Notes under the pieces: generated by a model
Seen by the model: the letters and a program-made list of their open reading frames with translations, nothing else
What the model was told of the DNA's origin: nothing
Database searches by the model: none
Source of the DNA: Parvularcula sp.
Lineage (GTDB): Bacteria > Pseudomonadota > Alphaproteobacteria > Caulobacterales > Parvularculaceae
NCBI GenBank assembly: GCA_003506635.1
Contig: DNZB01000113.1
Coordinates: 450 to 8,590 of the forward strand
DNA length: 8,141 nt
Direction of reading: 5' to 3'
Position numbers and translations under genes: made by a program
Shown: in pieces, positions 1 to 6,088 of the stretch
Layout of the letters: the number at the start of each line of letters is the position of its first letter
Position numbering within the stretch: the stretch's first letter is position 1

Positions 1-1294
1 CGGCGAGCTGCGCGCGCAGCTCCTCGAACGGCGTGCGGATCGATTCGGCGATGGCGTCGATGCGGGCCTGAGAATCGGCCAGGCGCTTGTTGAAGGCGTC
101 GATTTTCAGCGTCGGGCCTTCGATGCCGGCGAACCGGCCGACCGCGCCAGGGGCCCCCAAATCGCCGAACCCGTCGCCGTCTCCCTCGCCGCCTGCGCCT
201 TGCGTTATAGTTTTCTGCAGAGCGTTTTGTGCGGCCCGCGCCTCCGCGATTGCCCGATCTATCTGCCTTAATTGTTGACTGAGTTCCCCCGCCCGGCGCT
301 GGCGCGCGTCGGCGAAGTCGCGCGCCGCGCCGAAGCTGAACGGCGCTGCTTCGGCCAGCTCTCGACCACGCTGCGCGCCTTCGGCCGCGTTCTTAATTTC
401 GCTGGCGATTGTCTCGCGTTCCTCGATCAGCCGAGAGAGACTGGCGTCGGCCGGGAGGCCTGCGCCGCGAACGGCGTCATAAAAATTCTGGATCGCCGTC
501 GCCGCCGGGCCAAGCCGTGCCGCGAACTGCACGGCGGCGCGCGAAAGGTCATTGAGGAGAGAATGATAGCTTTCGAATCCCTCGATATTTTGGAGGATCG
601 TCGTCTGCAGCCGCGTTCGCATCTGCGCATCAAGGAATTCGATGCGGTCGCCCGCTGCATCGGCGCCGCGCACGGTTTCATTGCTGAGGACAAGGCCCAG
701 CTCGCGCGCTTGCTTGCGCGCTTCGGCGAGGCTGTCGGCGCCGTCCGCGACAAGGGCGGCGAGGCGCACTCCGGACCGTCCGAATACGTCTTGCGCGACG
801 CTAGCGCGTACCGTCTCGTCACGAATGCCTGCGAGCGCGGAGAAGGTCTTGTCGAGCGCGCCTTCGGCGGTGTCGCTTGCCGTCACGCCGATTCGCCGGA
901 AGGTATCTGCGAGACTGTCATTCCCGCGTCGGGCGTCGCCGAGACTGCGAGAGAAGACTTGCAAGGCGCTGTCGAGCGTCTCTTGCTCAATTCCGGCGAG
1001 CTTCGCCGCCGCGCGGTATTCCTGCAGCGTCTCCGCGCCGACGCCGGCGGCGCGCGCCGCGTCGGCGATCGCGCCCGCGCTGTTCAAGGCCGAGCGCGTC
1101 AGCTGGTCGAGCGCACCCGCCGCGAGCCCGCCGCCGGCGAGGCCGGCGAGCCCAGCGCCAAGCCTGTTGAGGCCCCGGAAGCTACGCTCGATCCGCGATT
1201 GAAAGCCCGCGACCTGACGCTCGGCGTCGCGCAGGCCGGCCGAGAATCCGGCGGCGTTCGCGGTAATCCGTGCACGAATTTCTGTGGTCATCAT
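1..1294 (-). CDS. Phage tail tape-measure protein, N-terminal part (runs off the left edge)
   Basis: The frame is open for 431 codons from the start to base 2 with no stop, so this is the N-terminal part of a longer protein. Tape-measure proteins set tail length and are ejected ahead of the DNA. Residues 20-40 form a basic helix (AERQVAGFQSRIERSFRGL), followed by an Ala/Gly-rich hydrophobic stretch at 43-62. Residues 85-215 carry the pattern typical of these proteins: a GVGAETLQEYRAAAKLAGI segment, then FGRSG at 171-175 followed by a Leu/Ala helix ending ELGLVLSNE. Residues 285-362 are charged helix, and a Gly/Asp-rich hinge lies at 367-385. Two adjacent ATG codons (1294 and 1291) follow an AAAGG ribosome binding site; the second has the better spacing. 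The preceding gene is the capsid fusion, with no tail-tube or chaperone gene between, which is unusual. The assignment rests on pattern recognition. Confidence 0.85.
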   Translation of the reverse strand, partial: MMTTEIRARITANAAGFSAGLRDAERQVAGFQSRIERSFRGLNRLGAGLAGLAGGGLAAGALDQLTRSALNSAGAIADAARAAGVGAETLQEYRAAAKLAGIEQETLDSALQVFSRSLGDARRGNDSLADTFRRIGVTASDTAEGALDKTFSALAGIRDETVRASVAQDVFGRSGVRLAALVADGADSLAEARKQARELGLVLSNETVRGADAAGDRIEFLDAQMRTRLQTTILQNIEGFESYHSLLNDLSRAAVQFAARLGPAATAIQNFYDAVRGAGLPADASLSRLIEERETIASEIKNAAEGAQRGRELAEAAPFSFGAARDFADARQRRAGELSQQLRQIDRAIAEARAAQNALQKTITQGAGGEGDGDGFGDLGAPGAVGRFAGIEGPTLKIDAFNKRLADSQARIDAIAESIRTPFEELRAQLA

Positions 1295-1331
1295 CAGCGC
1301 CTTTCAGAGAGAAAGTTTTAGGCGGGAAGTT

Positions 1332-1368
1332 CGCCGCCGGCGGGTGAAATGACCTCCCGCCGGCGGCG
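1332..1368. repeat. 13-bp perfect inverted repeat
   Basis: CGCCGCCGGCGGG (1332-1344) is the exact reverse complement of 1356-1368, with an 11-base loop. It lies about 40 bases before the tape-measure start and could lower read-through or protect the capsid message 3' end. Confidence 0.7.
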
Positions 1369-1370
1369 TC

Positions 1371-1397
1371 GCCGGCCGGAATCATCCCCCGGCCGGC
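1371..1397. repeat. 9-bp perfect inverted repeat
   Basis: GCCGGCCGG (1371-1379) pairs exactly with 1389-1397 around a 9-base loop. It starts two bases after the preceding hairpin. Confidence 0.6.
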
Positions 1398-1402
1398 ATT
1401 GT

Positions 1403-1443
1403 GCGCGGCGGCCGCCGCCGTGCCCGCTTCACGGCCGCCGCGC
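1403..1443. repeat. 11-bp perfect inverted repeat
   Basis: GCGCGGCGGCC (1403-1413) pairs exactly with 1433-1443 around a 19-base loop. An alternative register pairs GTG (1420-1422) with CAC (1430-1432) and bulges six bases. Confidence 0.6.
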
Positions 1444-1485
1444 CTGCCCGGAGAGGGTGAAAGGGGAAGCCCCGTCCCGGCCCGT

Positions 1486-1521
1486 CCGGCGCGCTTTGAA
1501 GGCTGGGAACCCGCGCGCCGG
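1486..1521. repeat. 9-bp perfect inverted repeat just after the capsid stop
   Basis: CCGGCGCGC (1486-1494) pairs exactly with GCGCGCCGG (1513-1521). On the minus strand it begins about 18 bases after the capsid stop, the place for a terminator or 3'-end protection hairpin, but no T-run follows. Confidence 0.55.
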
Positions 1522-1539
1522 TCGTCTGTGTACGGACGC

Positions 1540-3435
1540 TTATGCGCCCGCGTTCCGGTACCAGCCGCGCGGATCGATGAAGGCGAGGCCGATATCGAGC
1601 AGGCTCTTGACCTGAAAGCCGTCGAAGTTCGCCGTGGTGAAGACTTCGACCAGGCCGGTTTCTCCCGTGTCGCCGAACGCGTATTCGAGGCCGCGCACAA
1701 GCAAGGGATCGGCGACCAGATACCAGCCGGTTGGCGAGGAAAGCCGGCTTTCCACGACGAGCGTCAGATCCGTGTGCGGATTGATGTTGGTCGTCGATTG
1801 CGCGTTCACCGTCGCGAGCAGCTTTTGCGCGGCGACTTCGAGATGCGGCGGGGTCAACAAGTACTTGGGCGAAATCCCCGCGCGCTGGCCGTTTAAATCG
1901 GTCTGCAGCCGCATCGCGAGCTTGGCGGCGGTCAGCGTAGTCTCGCTTAGGGCTCCGCCGCTGGCGGCGACGTTGCCGCGCGATGAATGAAAGACCGGGT
2001 TGCCGTCGCTGAGATTTCCGGGCGAGTCGACTAACGCGGCGAGGAGCGTGTCGGCTGTTTTAACCATCCCGCTTCGCGCTTCGATGACAAAATCACCGAA
2101 GCCGCTCATATCGTCATTGGCGACCGCCTGGCGCGTAATCCCGGTGACGTGACCTTTTGTTTCTGCTTTCAGGCTTTCGCGGGCGGCGTCGGGAATATAG
2201 CCCGACTTGATTTCGCCCTTCTGTGTAACTGGTTGGAGGATCGGGCTATAGCCGCCTCTATATCTATGTTGCGGGCGGAAGTCGATCGCGGCGCCCTTGT
2301 AGGCGACCTGCCGGATTCCGGAGGGATCGCCCTTGGTCGCCGCGAGAAGCTCTTTGTGCAGAGCATTCTCCAACATGATCGCGAAGTCGCCCGTGCCGAG
2401 GATGCCCCCGCTTCGCCCCATGATCATCGATAGGACGCGCCCGTCGTTGAGGGATTGGACGTTGTGGCCGGCCGACTGCAGGAAGTAACGACCCGCGTCG
2501 ATGAAGGTGCGGCCGCGCATTTCGTGGCGCACGGCGGCAGGAACCGGCTTACCGTTTAGGCGGGCCGAGAAGAACTCGGCAAGCACCGGCTCGACCGTCG
2601 ATTCACGGTAGATGCCCGCGTTGCTGATCTCGGTGATTCCGGCGGTCATGTTGTCGCGTCGGGCGATCTCGCCGAGGATCGCTTCGCGGGCGTCGGCGAG
2701 CGTCATGGATGAATTCATGATCCGTTGCGCGAAGGCGTCAGGGAGTTGATGGCGCTTGCAAGTTTCGAGGATCATCGATGCGCGCTGGCGTTCTTCCTGC
2801 CGGATTTCATCCGATGACGGATCAAGGCGTGCTTGAGACATGGGCTTGTCCTTTCTGCTGGCCGCCGCAGCGGCGTTTTTATGGGTGAGGTGAACGGGCC
2901 AGGTTTCGGCGCTCTCACTGCGGACGCCGGCGGCGGGATCGGCGCCGATCGGAACGGCGGAAATTTCGTGAGGTTCCCAGTCGACGGCGCGCCATAGCTC
3001 GGCCTCGCTTTCGCGCTTTTCGATCTCGAACTTGTGGACGCGGTAGCCGACGCTGACGTTGCACAGGATGCCGTTCTCAATGTCGCGTGCGACCCCATCG
3101 ACCTCCGGCCGGTCGGAGAGGCGTATCGTTGCGTATGCGGCCGCCCCATCGATTCGAAGGGTGCCAGGCACGACGACGCCGAGAACCGATTCGACGTCAT
3201 AAGCTTGGTGTGAATTGAGGAACGGCGCGCCGCTGTTCATCCGGTCGGGGCGGATCGCCTGAGCGTTGCACACAAGCACTTCGTCGATATCGCCCTCGAA
3301 GAATCGCCGGCGGCGCACCCGCGTTTCGGTCGCGAAGCAAACCTCGAACGTTCTCGCCTTTTTATCGAAGGAAGCGGCGCGGATCGACGCAGAGGCCTGC
3401 AGGCGCGTGAGCTGCATCGTTTCATCATAGGCCAT
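1540..3435 (-). CDS. Prohead protease / major capsid protein fusion
   Basis: This 631-aa polyprotein combines the head maturation protease, scaffold and capsid subunit. Residues 10-170 look like an HK97-type prohead protease: candidate catalytic His76 in FLNSHQ, Ser128 in CNVSVGYRV, and the characteristic EISAVPIGADP at 157-167. Residues 175-198 are a linker with an Ala run. Residues 205-262 are charged helix resembling a scaffold or delta domain (EERQRASMILETCKRHQL). Residues 265-631 are the capsid part, closing with LLVRGLEYAFGD and a GFQVKSLLDIGLAFIDPRGW segment typical of Mu gpT-like or HK97-fold subunits. The ATG at 3435 is preceded by AAGGAG nine bases upstream and overlaps the previous gene by 11 bases. 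Fusions of this kind are known in proteobacterial prophages. An internal Met199 with a strong ribosome binding site may also give a separate 433-aa scaffold-capsid product. Confidence 0.93.
   Translation of the reverse strand: MAYDETMQLTRLQASASIRAASFDKKARTFEVCFATETRVRRRRFFEGDIDEVLVCNAQAIRPDRMNSGAPFLNSHQAYDVESVLGVVVPGTLRIDGAAAYATIRLSDRPEVDGVARDIENGILCNVSVGYRVHKFEIEKRESEAELWRAVDWEPHEISAVPIGADPAAGVRSESAETWPVHLTHKNAAAAASRKDKPMSQARLDPSSDEIRQEERQRASMILETCKRHQLPDAFAQRIMNSSMTLADAREAILGEIARRDNMTAGITEISNAGIYRESTVEPVLAEFFSARLNGKPVPAAVRHEMRGRTFIDAGRYFLQSAGHNVQSLNDGRVLSMIMGRSGGILGTGDFAIMLENALHKELLAATKGDPSGIRQVAYKGAAIDFRPQHRYRGGYSPILQPVTQKGEIKSGYIPDAARESLKAETKGHVTGITRQAVANDDMSGFGDFVIEARSGMVKTADTLLAALVDSPGNLSDGNPVFHSSRGNVAASGGALSETTLTAAKLAMRLQTDLNGQRAGISPKYLLTPPHLEVAAQKLLATVNAQSTTNINPHTDLTLVVESRLSSPTGWYLVADPLLVRGLEYAFGDTGETGLVEVFTTANFDGFQVKSLLDIGLAFIDPRGWYRNAGA
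2839..2856 (-). promoter_or_regulatory. Internal ribosome binding site and in-frame start inside the capsid fusion
   Basis: On the minus strand AGAAAGGA (2856-2849) is followed seven bases later by ATG (2841-2839), which is codon Met199 of the fusion. It sits exactly at the end of the linker between the protease and scaffold-capsid parts. The position and spacing suggest translation of the capsid part alone, as with nested lambda C/Nu3. This is inference from sequence. Confidence 0.6.
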
Positions 3436-3769
3436 TGATTGGTGCTCCTTGTACTGGGCGCTGATAGTCCCGCGCCTCGCCTGCCCGGACGGCGCTGCGT
3501 GTGGTCAGTGGCGTCAGTTGGGGGGTTTCCATTTGCGCGACGAGGGGCTCGAATGCTTCGCCGTCGATCATTGTCGCCGCCTTTTGCCGTTTGCGGCGTT
3601 CGTCCGCCACGACGGCGGCCAGCGCTTCGGCGTAGTTTTCAAGTCGCTTCAATTCTGCCCCGTTCATGCGCGGGGCGAGCCGCGCGCTCGCTTCGATGGA
3701 GATCGGCAACGCCTTTCCAAAAAGCTCGGCTCGTGAGATCGACGTGCTGATTTGGACCGGGACGATCAT
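3425..3769 (-). CDS. Unrecognised 114-aa protein of the head operon
   Basis: I do not recognise a family. The N-terminus (residues 1-32) is mixed hydrophobic and polar (MIVPVQISTSISRAELFGKA). Residues 35-66 are a likely amphipathic helix (GAELKRLENYAEALAAVVAD) ending in a basic RRKRQK patch. The C-terminal third is Pro/Thr-rich and probably disordered. The ATG overlaps the previous stop in an ATGA, and the 3' end overlaps the capsid start by 11 bases, so it should be translationally coupled in a head operon. By position it could be a connector, a scaffold accessory or a decoration-type protein, but no motif supports a choice. Confidence 0.65.
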   Translation of the reverse strand: MIVPVQISTSISRAELFGKALPISIEASARLAPRMNGAELKRLENYAEALAAVVADERRKRQKAATMIDGEAFEPLVAQMETPQLTPLTTRSAVRAGEARDYQRPVQGAPINGL

Positions 3770-4158
3770 TGAACGGCCCCCGGCGTTGGAGGATTAAAGG
3801 TGAACCGTGTGGGCTCGCCCTTATCGTTCCTGAGGGTGACTGCGACCGGCTTGCCGGTGACGCCGGCCCGGATCGACGCCGACCAAAGTTCGACTGCCAG
3901 GTCGGGCGCGCCGATCAGCTGTGCGACCGACGAAACAGTGAGACTGCGGTCGCTATCTCCAAGCGCCAGAGCCTCCGGCGCGAGGCGCGGATCAGCGACT
4001 TGGGCCAGGACAAGCGATAACGCCACCTCGCCAGGCGCCGTCTTGGCGAGCTCGGTAAGCCGGGCATGAAGCGCCGAGAAGCGCTTCGCCGCCTCAGCCG
4101 CATCGGCCTTGATCGCGGCTACAGCGCGCGATTCGTTAGGTTGATCGGGATTGTCCAC
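3766..4158 (-). CDS. Unrecognised 130-aa protein, first gene of the head operon
   Basis: No family is recognised. Residues 8-40 are a charged Ala-rich helix (SRAVAAIKADAAEAAKRF), and the middle is hydrophobic and helical. The C-terminal 40 residues look like beta strands (GKPVAVTLRNDKGEPTRFTF), so a small mixed domain is likely. I chose the GTG at 4158 because AAAGG lies seven bases upstream; a TTG at 4173 would add five residues but overlaps that site. The stop overlaps the next start as ATGA, so this gene is co-translated with the 114-aa gene and the capsid fusion. A virion or assembly role is inferred only from the operon. Confidence 0.65.
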   Translation of the reverse strand: MDNPDQPNESRAVAAIKADAAEAAKRFSALHARLTELAKTAPGEVALSLVLAQVADPRLAPEALALGDSDRSLTVSSVAQLIGAPDLAVELWSASIRAGVTGKPVAVTLRNDKGEPTRFTFNPPTPGAVQ

Positions 4159-4184
4159 TTGAGCGCCTTTCAAAAAGGGTCGCC

Positions 4185-4227
4185 GCCGGGCCTTGTTGGG
4201 GCTTGGTGGGCTTAGCCAAGGCCCGGC
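4185..4227 (-). terminator. Terminator- or attenuator-like hairpin before the head operon
   Basis: An 11-bp perfect inverted repeat (4185-4195 with 4217-4227, arm GCCGGGCCTTG) is followed on the minus strand by eight bases and then TTTTT (4176-4172). The offset T-run makes it weaker than a standard intrinsic terminator. The T-run abuts the ribosome binding site of the 130-aa gene, so attenuation of the head operon is possible. Confidence 0.4.
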
Positions 4228-4312
4228 AGCTGACGATCGCGCCGGCGCTCGCGGCAGAGATCGTTTTCGTGAATTCTTGATTTGAGCGCGGTACCACCAT
4301 GCGCTCAGCCTG

Positions 4313-4332
4313 CCCGCGCCGGGCGGCGCGGG
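4313..4332. repeat. 8-bp hairpin after the 232-aa gene
   Basis: CCCGCGCC (4313-4320), loop GGGC, then GGCGCGGG (4325-4332). It lies about 24 bases after the stop of the 232-aa gene. No T-run follows on either strand. Together with the 4185-4227 hairpin it fills most of the spacer between the two genes, in which I see no promoter. Confidence 0.45.
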
Positions 4333-4356
4333 TCACGGGTCAAAACTTGGCGATTT

Positions 4357-5055
4357 TCACTCGGGCCGGAATTGCCAGGTCTCGGCGGCGCTGGCGCCGG
4401 GAAGGCCGATTAACGGCAGCGCCAGCCGCCTAGTGCGCTCGGCCTCGACTAGCCATTCGATCGGAGCGTTAACTTCGCACGGCTCGCTCTTACCCATCAA
4501 GATTGCAAGATGCGCGACAGGCGCGAGCTCGCGCCACAGCCGCCTGCGAAGATTGCCGCTGTCGCCGACAGGCGCCGCCTTCGCACTGCCGCCGCCGACA
4601 TGTTCTTCTGCGACAGCGCGGCTGACTTCCTGCAGCGCATCATCGACTGAGTATCGCGTGCGAACGCCGGCGACGCGCTTTGAAAGGAGATACCATTCAA
4701 TAAGCCGCGCGGCTTCTACGCGCCGAGCGCATCGCTTTTCGGCGCGTCGCGCGGCGCGCTCGCGTTCGTCCTTAGGCCAATGATCCGCTTGAAGACGATC
4801 CGGGATAGTGTCGCGGCTGATGCGGCCGGCCTTCCGCGCGCCGTGCAAGATGGCGGCGGCGAACGCCTCAGCCGCCTTTGTACGCGCGCCGTCATCGAAC
4901 GGGTGCGCGATCCAGCAAACCACCTCGATATTCGCCGCGATCGGCTCGGCTGAAATCGAGATGATGCGCGCCGCCGGCGCGGACCATTCGTCAGCCTGCG
5001 GACAGAGGCGCCAATCTCGCCCGTCCCTGACGGCGAACGCCGGCGGCCCCTGCAT
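4357..5055 (-). CDS. Unrecognised 232-aa protein upstream of the head operon
   Basis: No family is recognised. Residues 1-55 look like beta strands (IISISAEPIAANIEVVCWIA). Residues 58-80 are helical. Residues 95-125 are strongly basic (DERERAARRAEKRCARRVEA), followed by an aliphatic helix (LIEWYLLSKR). The last 60 residues are Leu/Ala-rich (RRRLWRELAPVAHLAILMGK). The ATG at 5055 has AGG six bases upstream; a GTG at 5085 and an ATG at 5061 in the same frame have poorer sites. The basic helix could bind nucleic acid, and the place just upstream of the head genes is where packaging genes often sit. I see no Walker motif or terminase nuclease residues, so a packaging role is unsupported. Confidence 0.65.
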   Translation of the reverse strand: MQGPPAFAVRDGRDWRLCPQADEWSAPAARIISISAEPIAANIEVVCWIAHPFDDGARTKAAEAFAAAILHGARKAGRISRDTIPDRLQADHWPKDERERAARRAEKRCARRVEAARLIEWYLLSKRVAGVRTRYSVDDALQEVSRAVAEEHVGGGSAKAAPVGDSGNLRRRLWRELAPVAHLAILMGKSEPCEVNAPIEWLVEAERTRRLALPLIGLPGASAAETWQFRPE

Positions 5056-5129
5056 CGCCATCCTGATTTCTTGCGAATTCCGCACGTGCTTACACTACAC
5101 GATCGCACGGCCGTCCGGAACGCGTGCGG

Positions 5130-5158
5130 CTCCTAATTGCAGATTAAGACCGGGTCAA
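5130..5158 (-). promoter_or_regulatory. Weak candidate promoter for the 232-aa gene
   Basis: TTGACC (5158-5153, inside the tandem repeat) is 17 bases from TAGGAG (5135-5130) on the minus strand. The -35 is good and the -10 poor. It would give a leader of about 70 bases. Confidence 0.25.
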
Positions 5159-5182
5159 AGAAATAAGACCGGGTCAAAGAAA
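5145..5182. repeat. Perfect 19-bp tandem duplication
   Basis: The unit TAAGACCGGGTCAAAGAAA occurs twice without a gap (5145-5163 and 5164-5182), and the next base repeats too. It lies in a gene-free stretch of about 160 bases between the lipoprotein stop and the 232-aa gene, at the edge of the lower-GC island. It could be a protein-binding site, a slippage duplication or a remnant of a mobile-element end. Confidence 0.85.
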
Positions 5183-5214
5183 TTGGCGCTCTTCGTGGCA
5201 GTCTGAGTTTAAAT

Positions 5215-5472
5215 TTATCGTTGTACCGTAATCTCGACGCTGCTAACCCGTCCTTCAAGGTCAGAGATGGCGGCGTGCAAAGTAGCAATTTCCAATTCTT
5301 GTAGTTCGAGACGTTGTTCTAGGTCTTCGATTTTGCTTTCCGCTTCATCGGCGCGGCTTTGTTGCTGCTCAACCGCCTCTTCAGCCGCTGACGCCATATC
5401 AAAAGCCTCAGACACTTTTTGGCCGCCGCAGCCCGACAACAAAGCAGCAATCGCTAACGCGTAAATCCGCAA
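5215..5472 (-). CDS. Small coiled-coil lipoprotein
   Basis: The product is 85 aa: a very short signal peptide with lipobox LLSGC (Cys15), then residues 20-85 as one long charged helix with heptad spacing of Leu/Ile/Val (ESKIEDLEQRLELQELEIAT), a likely coiled coil. Gly after the Cys predicts no inner-membrane retention, so an outer-membrane anchor with a periplasmic helical rod is inferred. I chose the TTG at 5472 because GGGAGG lies five bases upstream and gives a proper signal peptide; a TTG at 5502 would put ten charged residues before it. It is divergent from a plus-strand gene with 64 bases between starts, and its GC content is visibly lower than its neighbours. It might be a lysogen-expressed cargo protein or a spanin-like lipoprotein, but it is not Pro-rich like Rz1 and no Rz partner is seen. 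Confidence 0.8.
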   Translation of the reverse strand: MRIYALAIAALLSGCGGQKVSEAFDMASAAEEAVEQQQSRADEAESKIEDLEQRLELQELEIATLHAAISDLEGRVSSVEITVQR

Positions 5473-5485
5473 GTTGGCCTCCCTT

Positions 5486-5514
5486 TTGATTTTTAGCTGC
5501 AAGCTCTCTATGCT
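5486..5514 (+). promoter_or_regulatory. Sigma70-type promoter of the 69-aa gene
   Basis: TTGATT (5486-5491), a 17-base spacer, then TATGCT (5509-5514): each hexamer matches four of six consensus bases at ideal spacing. It precedes a ribosome binding site (AGGG, 5526-5529) and the ATG at 5537, so transcription would start around 5520 with a short leader. Confidence 0.55.
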
Positions 5515-5536
5515 GATCGGTAGGCAGGGATTCGCA

Positions 5537-5746
5537 ATGCAATTTCAAGATGGGTTAATTGAACAGTGGCGTATTGAAGTTCGTCAATTGCGCGATTGGA
5601 TCCGCGTTTATGATGCGGAGCTTTCGCGCGGTCAGTTCCCGATTCCCGGAAGCGAGGCGCAATTGCGAGAGCATAAAGCTAGCGTTGAAAGCTTTATTGC
5701 CCGGCTCGAAGCGCTTATTAAAATGCATGAGGCTAATCACGCCTAA
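5537..5746 (+). CDS. Small helical protein of 69 aa, only plus-strand gene
   Basis: No family is recognised. The protein is acidic to neutral and nearly all helical: residues 5-30 (GLIEQWRIEVRQLRDWIRVY), a GQFPIPGSE turn, then residues 40-66 (AQLREHKASVESFIARLEAL). This suggests a two-helix hairpin that may dimerise. The ATG at 5537 is favoured over upstream starts because AGGG lies eight bases before it and a good promoter precedes that; the longer frame would begin before this promoter. Its base composition is lower in GC than flanking phage genes, and its orientation opposes the rest of the window. This fits an independently expressed cargo gene. Confidence 0.65.
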   Translation: MQFQDGLIEQWRIEVRQLRDWIRVYDAELSRGQFPIPGSEAQLREHKASVESFIARLEALIKMHEANHA

Positions 5747-5785
5747 ACTCGCCAACGGCGGTTATGTGGCGCCCCTTCCCGACGC

Positions 5786-5983
5786 CTAGGCTGCCTCCTC
5801 CGCATCGATCAACCGAAGGGCTGCCTTGCGTCGCCGCTCCTCGCCGAGAAGGCCCTTGAGCTTGCGCAGCGACGCCAGCGGATCAATTCCGCGCTCGCCC
5901 GTAACCAGCATCCCGCGCGCCTTCAACTGGCAAACGTAGCCTTCCGAAACGCTGCAAAGTCGTGCGAACTCCGCCTGCTTCAT
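5786..5983 (-). CDS. Small helix-turn-helix DNA-binding protein
   Basis: The product is 65 aa. Residues 3-27 form a helix-turn-helix of the kind that starts many phage regulators and Nu1-type small terminase N-termini (QAEFARLCSVSEGYVCQLKA, then RGMLV). Residues 35-65 are a basic helix (LRKLKGLLGEERRRKAALRL). The ATG at 5983 has GGAG eight bases upstream; an in-frame GTG at 5992 overlaps that site. It is too short for a full repressor or terminase subunit, so an excisionase-like or Cro-like regulator is the better guess. Its leader contains an inverted repeat that may be its own operator. It converges with the 69-aa gene, leaving 39 bases between stops. Confidence 0.75.
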   Translation of the reverse strand: MKQAEFARLCSVSEGYVCQLKARGMLVTGERGIDPLASLRKLKGLLGEERRRKAALRLIDAEEAA

Positions 5984-6006
5984 GGTGAACACTCCGTAAA
6001 CCGATA

Positions 6007-6026
6007 GTCTTTACAAAGACCTTTAC
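6007..6026. promoter_or_regulatory. Operator-like inverted and direct repeats in front of the HTH gene
   Basis: GTCTTT-AC-AAAGAC (6007-6020) is a perfect inverted repeat and is followed by another CTTTAC (6021-6026), making a direct repeat of the left arm. It is centred about 30 bases upstream of the HTH start in an otherwise gene-free 105-base gap. A -35-like TTGACC lies further upstream (6053-6048). Autoregulation by the HTH protein is inferred. Confidence 0.4.
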
Positions 6027-6088
6027 TTCACCCAGTGCACGTTAACCGGTCAACCGATGCTGCAACTAGAAAATCCGCACGGTTCGAA

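Larger units (their letters stand above)
1295..1539 (-). other. Hairpin-rich intergenic spacer between capsid and tape-measure genes
   Basis: No convincing gene is seen in these 245 bases. An open frame crosses them on the minus strand, but it is out of frame with both neighbours and has low-complexity Arg/Ala/Gly content. The spacer holds four perfect GC-rich inverted repeats in a row, listed separately, and ends in the ribosome binding site of the tape-measure gene. None is followed by a run of T on either strand, so they are not textbook terminators. Confidence 0.6.

Noticed and set aside
272..1321. 349-codon open frame on the plus strand
   Set aside because: It lies fully antisense to the tape-measure gene in the same codon register. 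High GC at third positions leaves the opposite strand open; the product is Arg/Ala-rich with no recognisable motif and no good ribosome binding site.
1182..1700. 172-codon minus-strand frame crossing the capsid/tape-measure spacer
   Set aside because: It overlaps both real genes out of frame by over 100 bases each and encodes an Arg/Ala/Gly-rich sequence translated from the hairpins.
4136..4336. 66-codon minus-strand frame (GTG 4336, internal ATG 4300) between the 232- and 130-aa genes
   Set aside because: It would read through two hairpins and overlap the ribosome binding site and start of the 130-aa gene; composition is low-complexity. A short real gene from 4300 is not excluded.
5145..5182. 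Tandem repeat considered as a CRISPR remnant
   Set aside because: The two copies abut with no spacer and there are no further copies or cas genes.
5786..5983. Small terminase subunit (Nu1-like) call for the HTH protein
   Set aside because: Only the N-terminal HTH fits; at 65 aa it lacks the rest of such proteins and it is not next to a large terminase.
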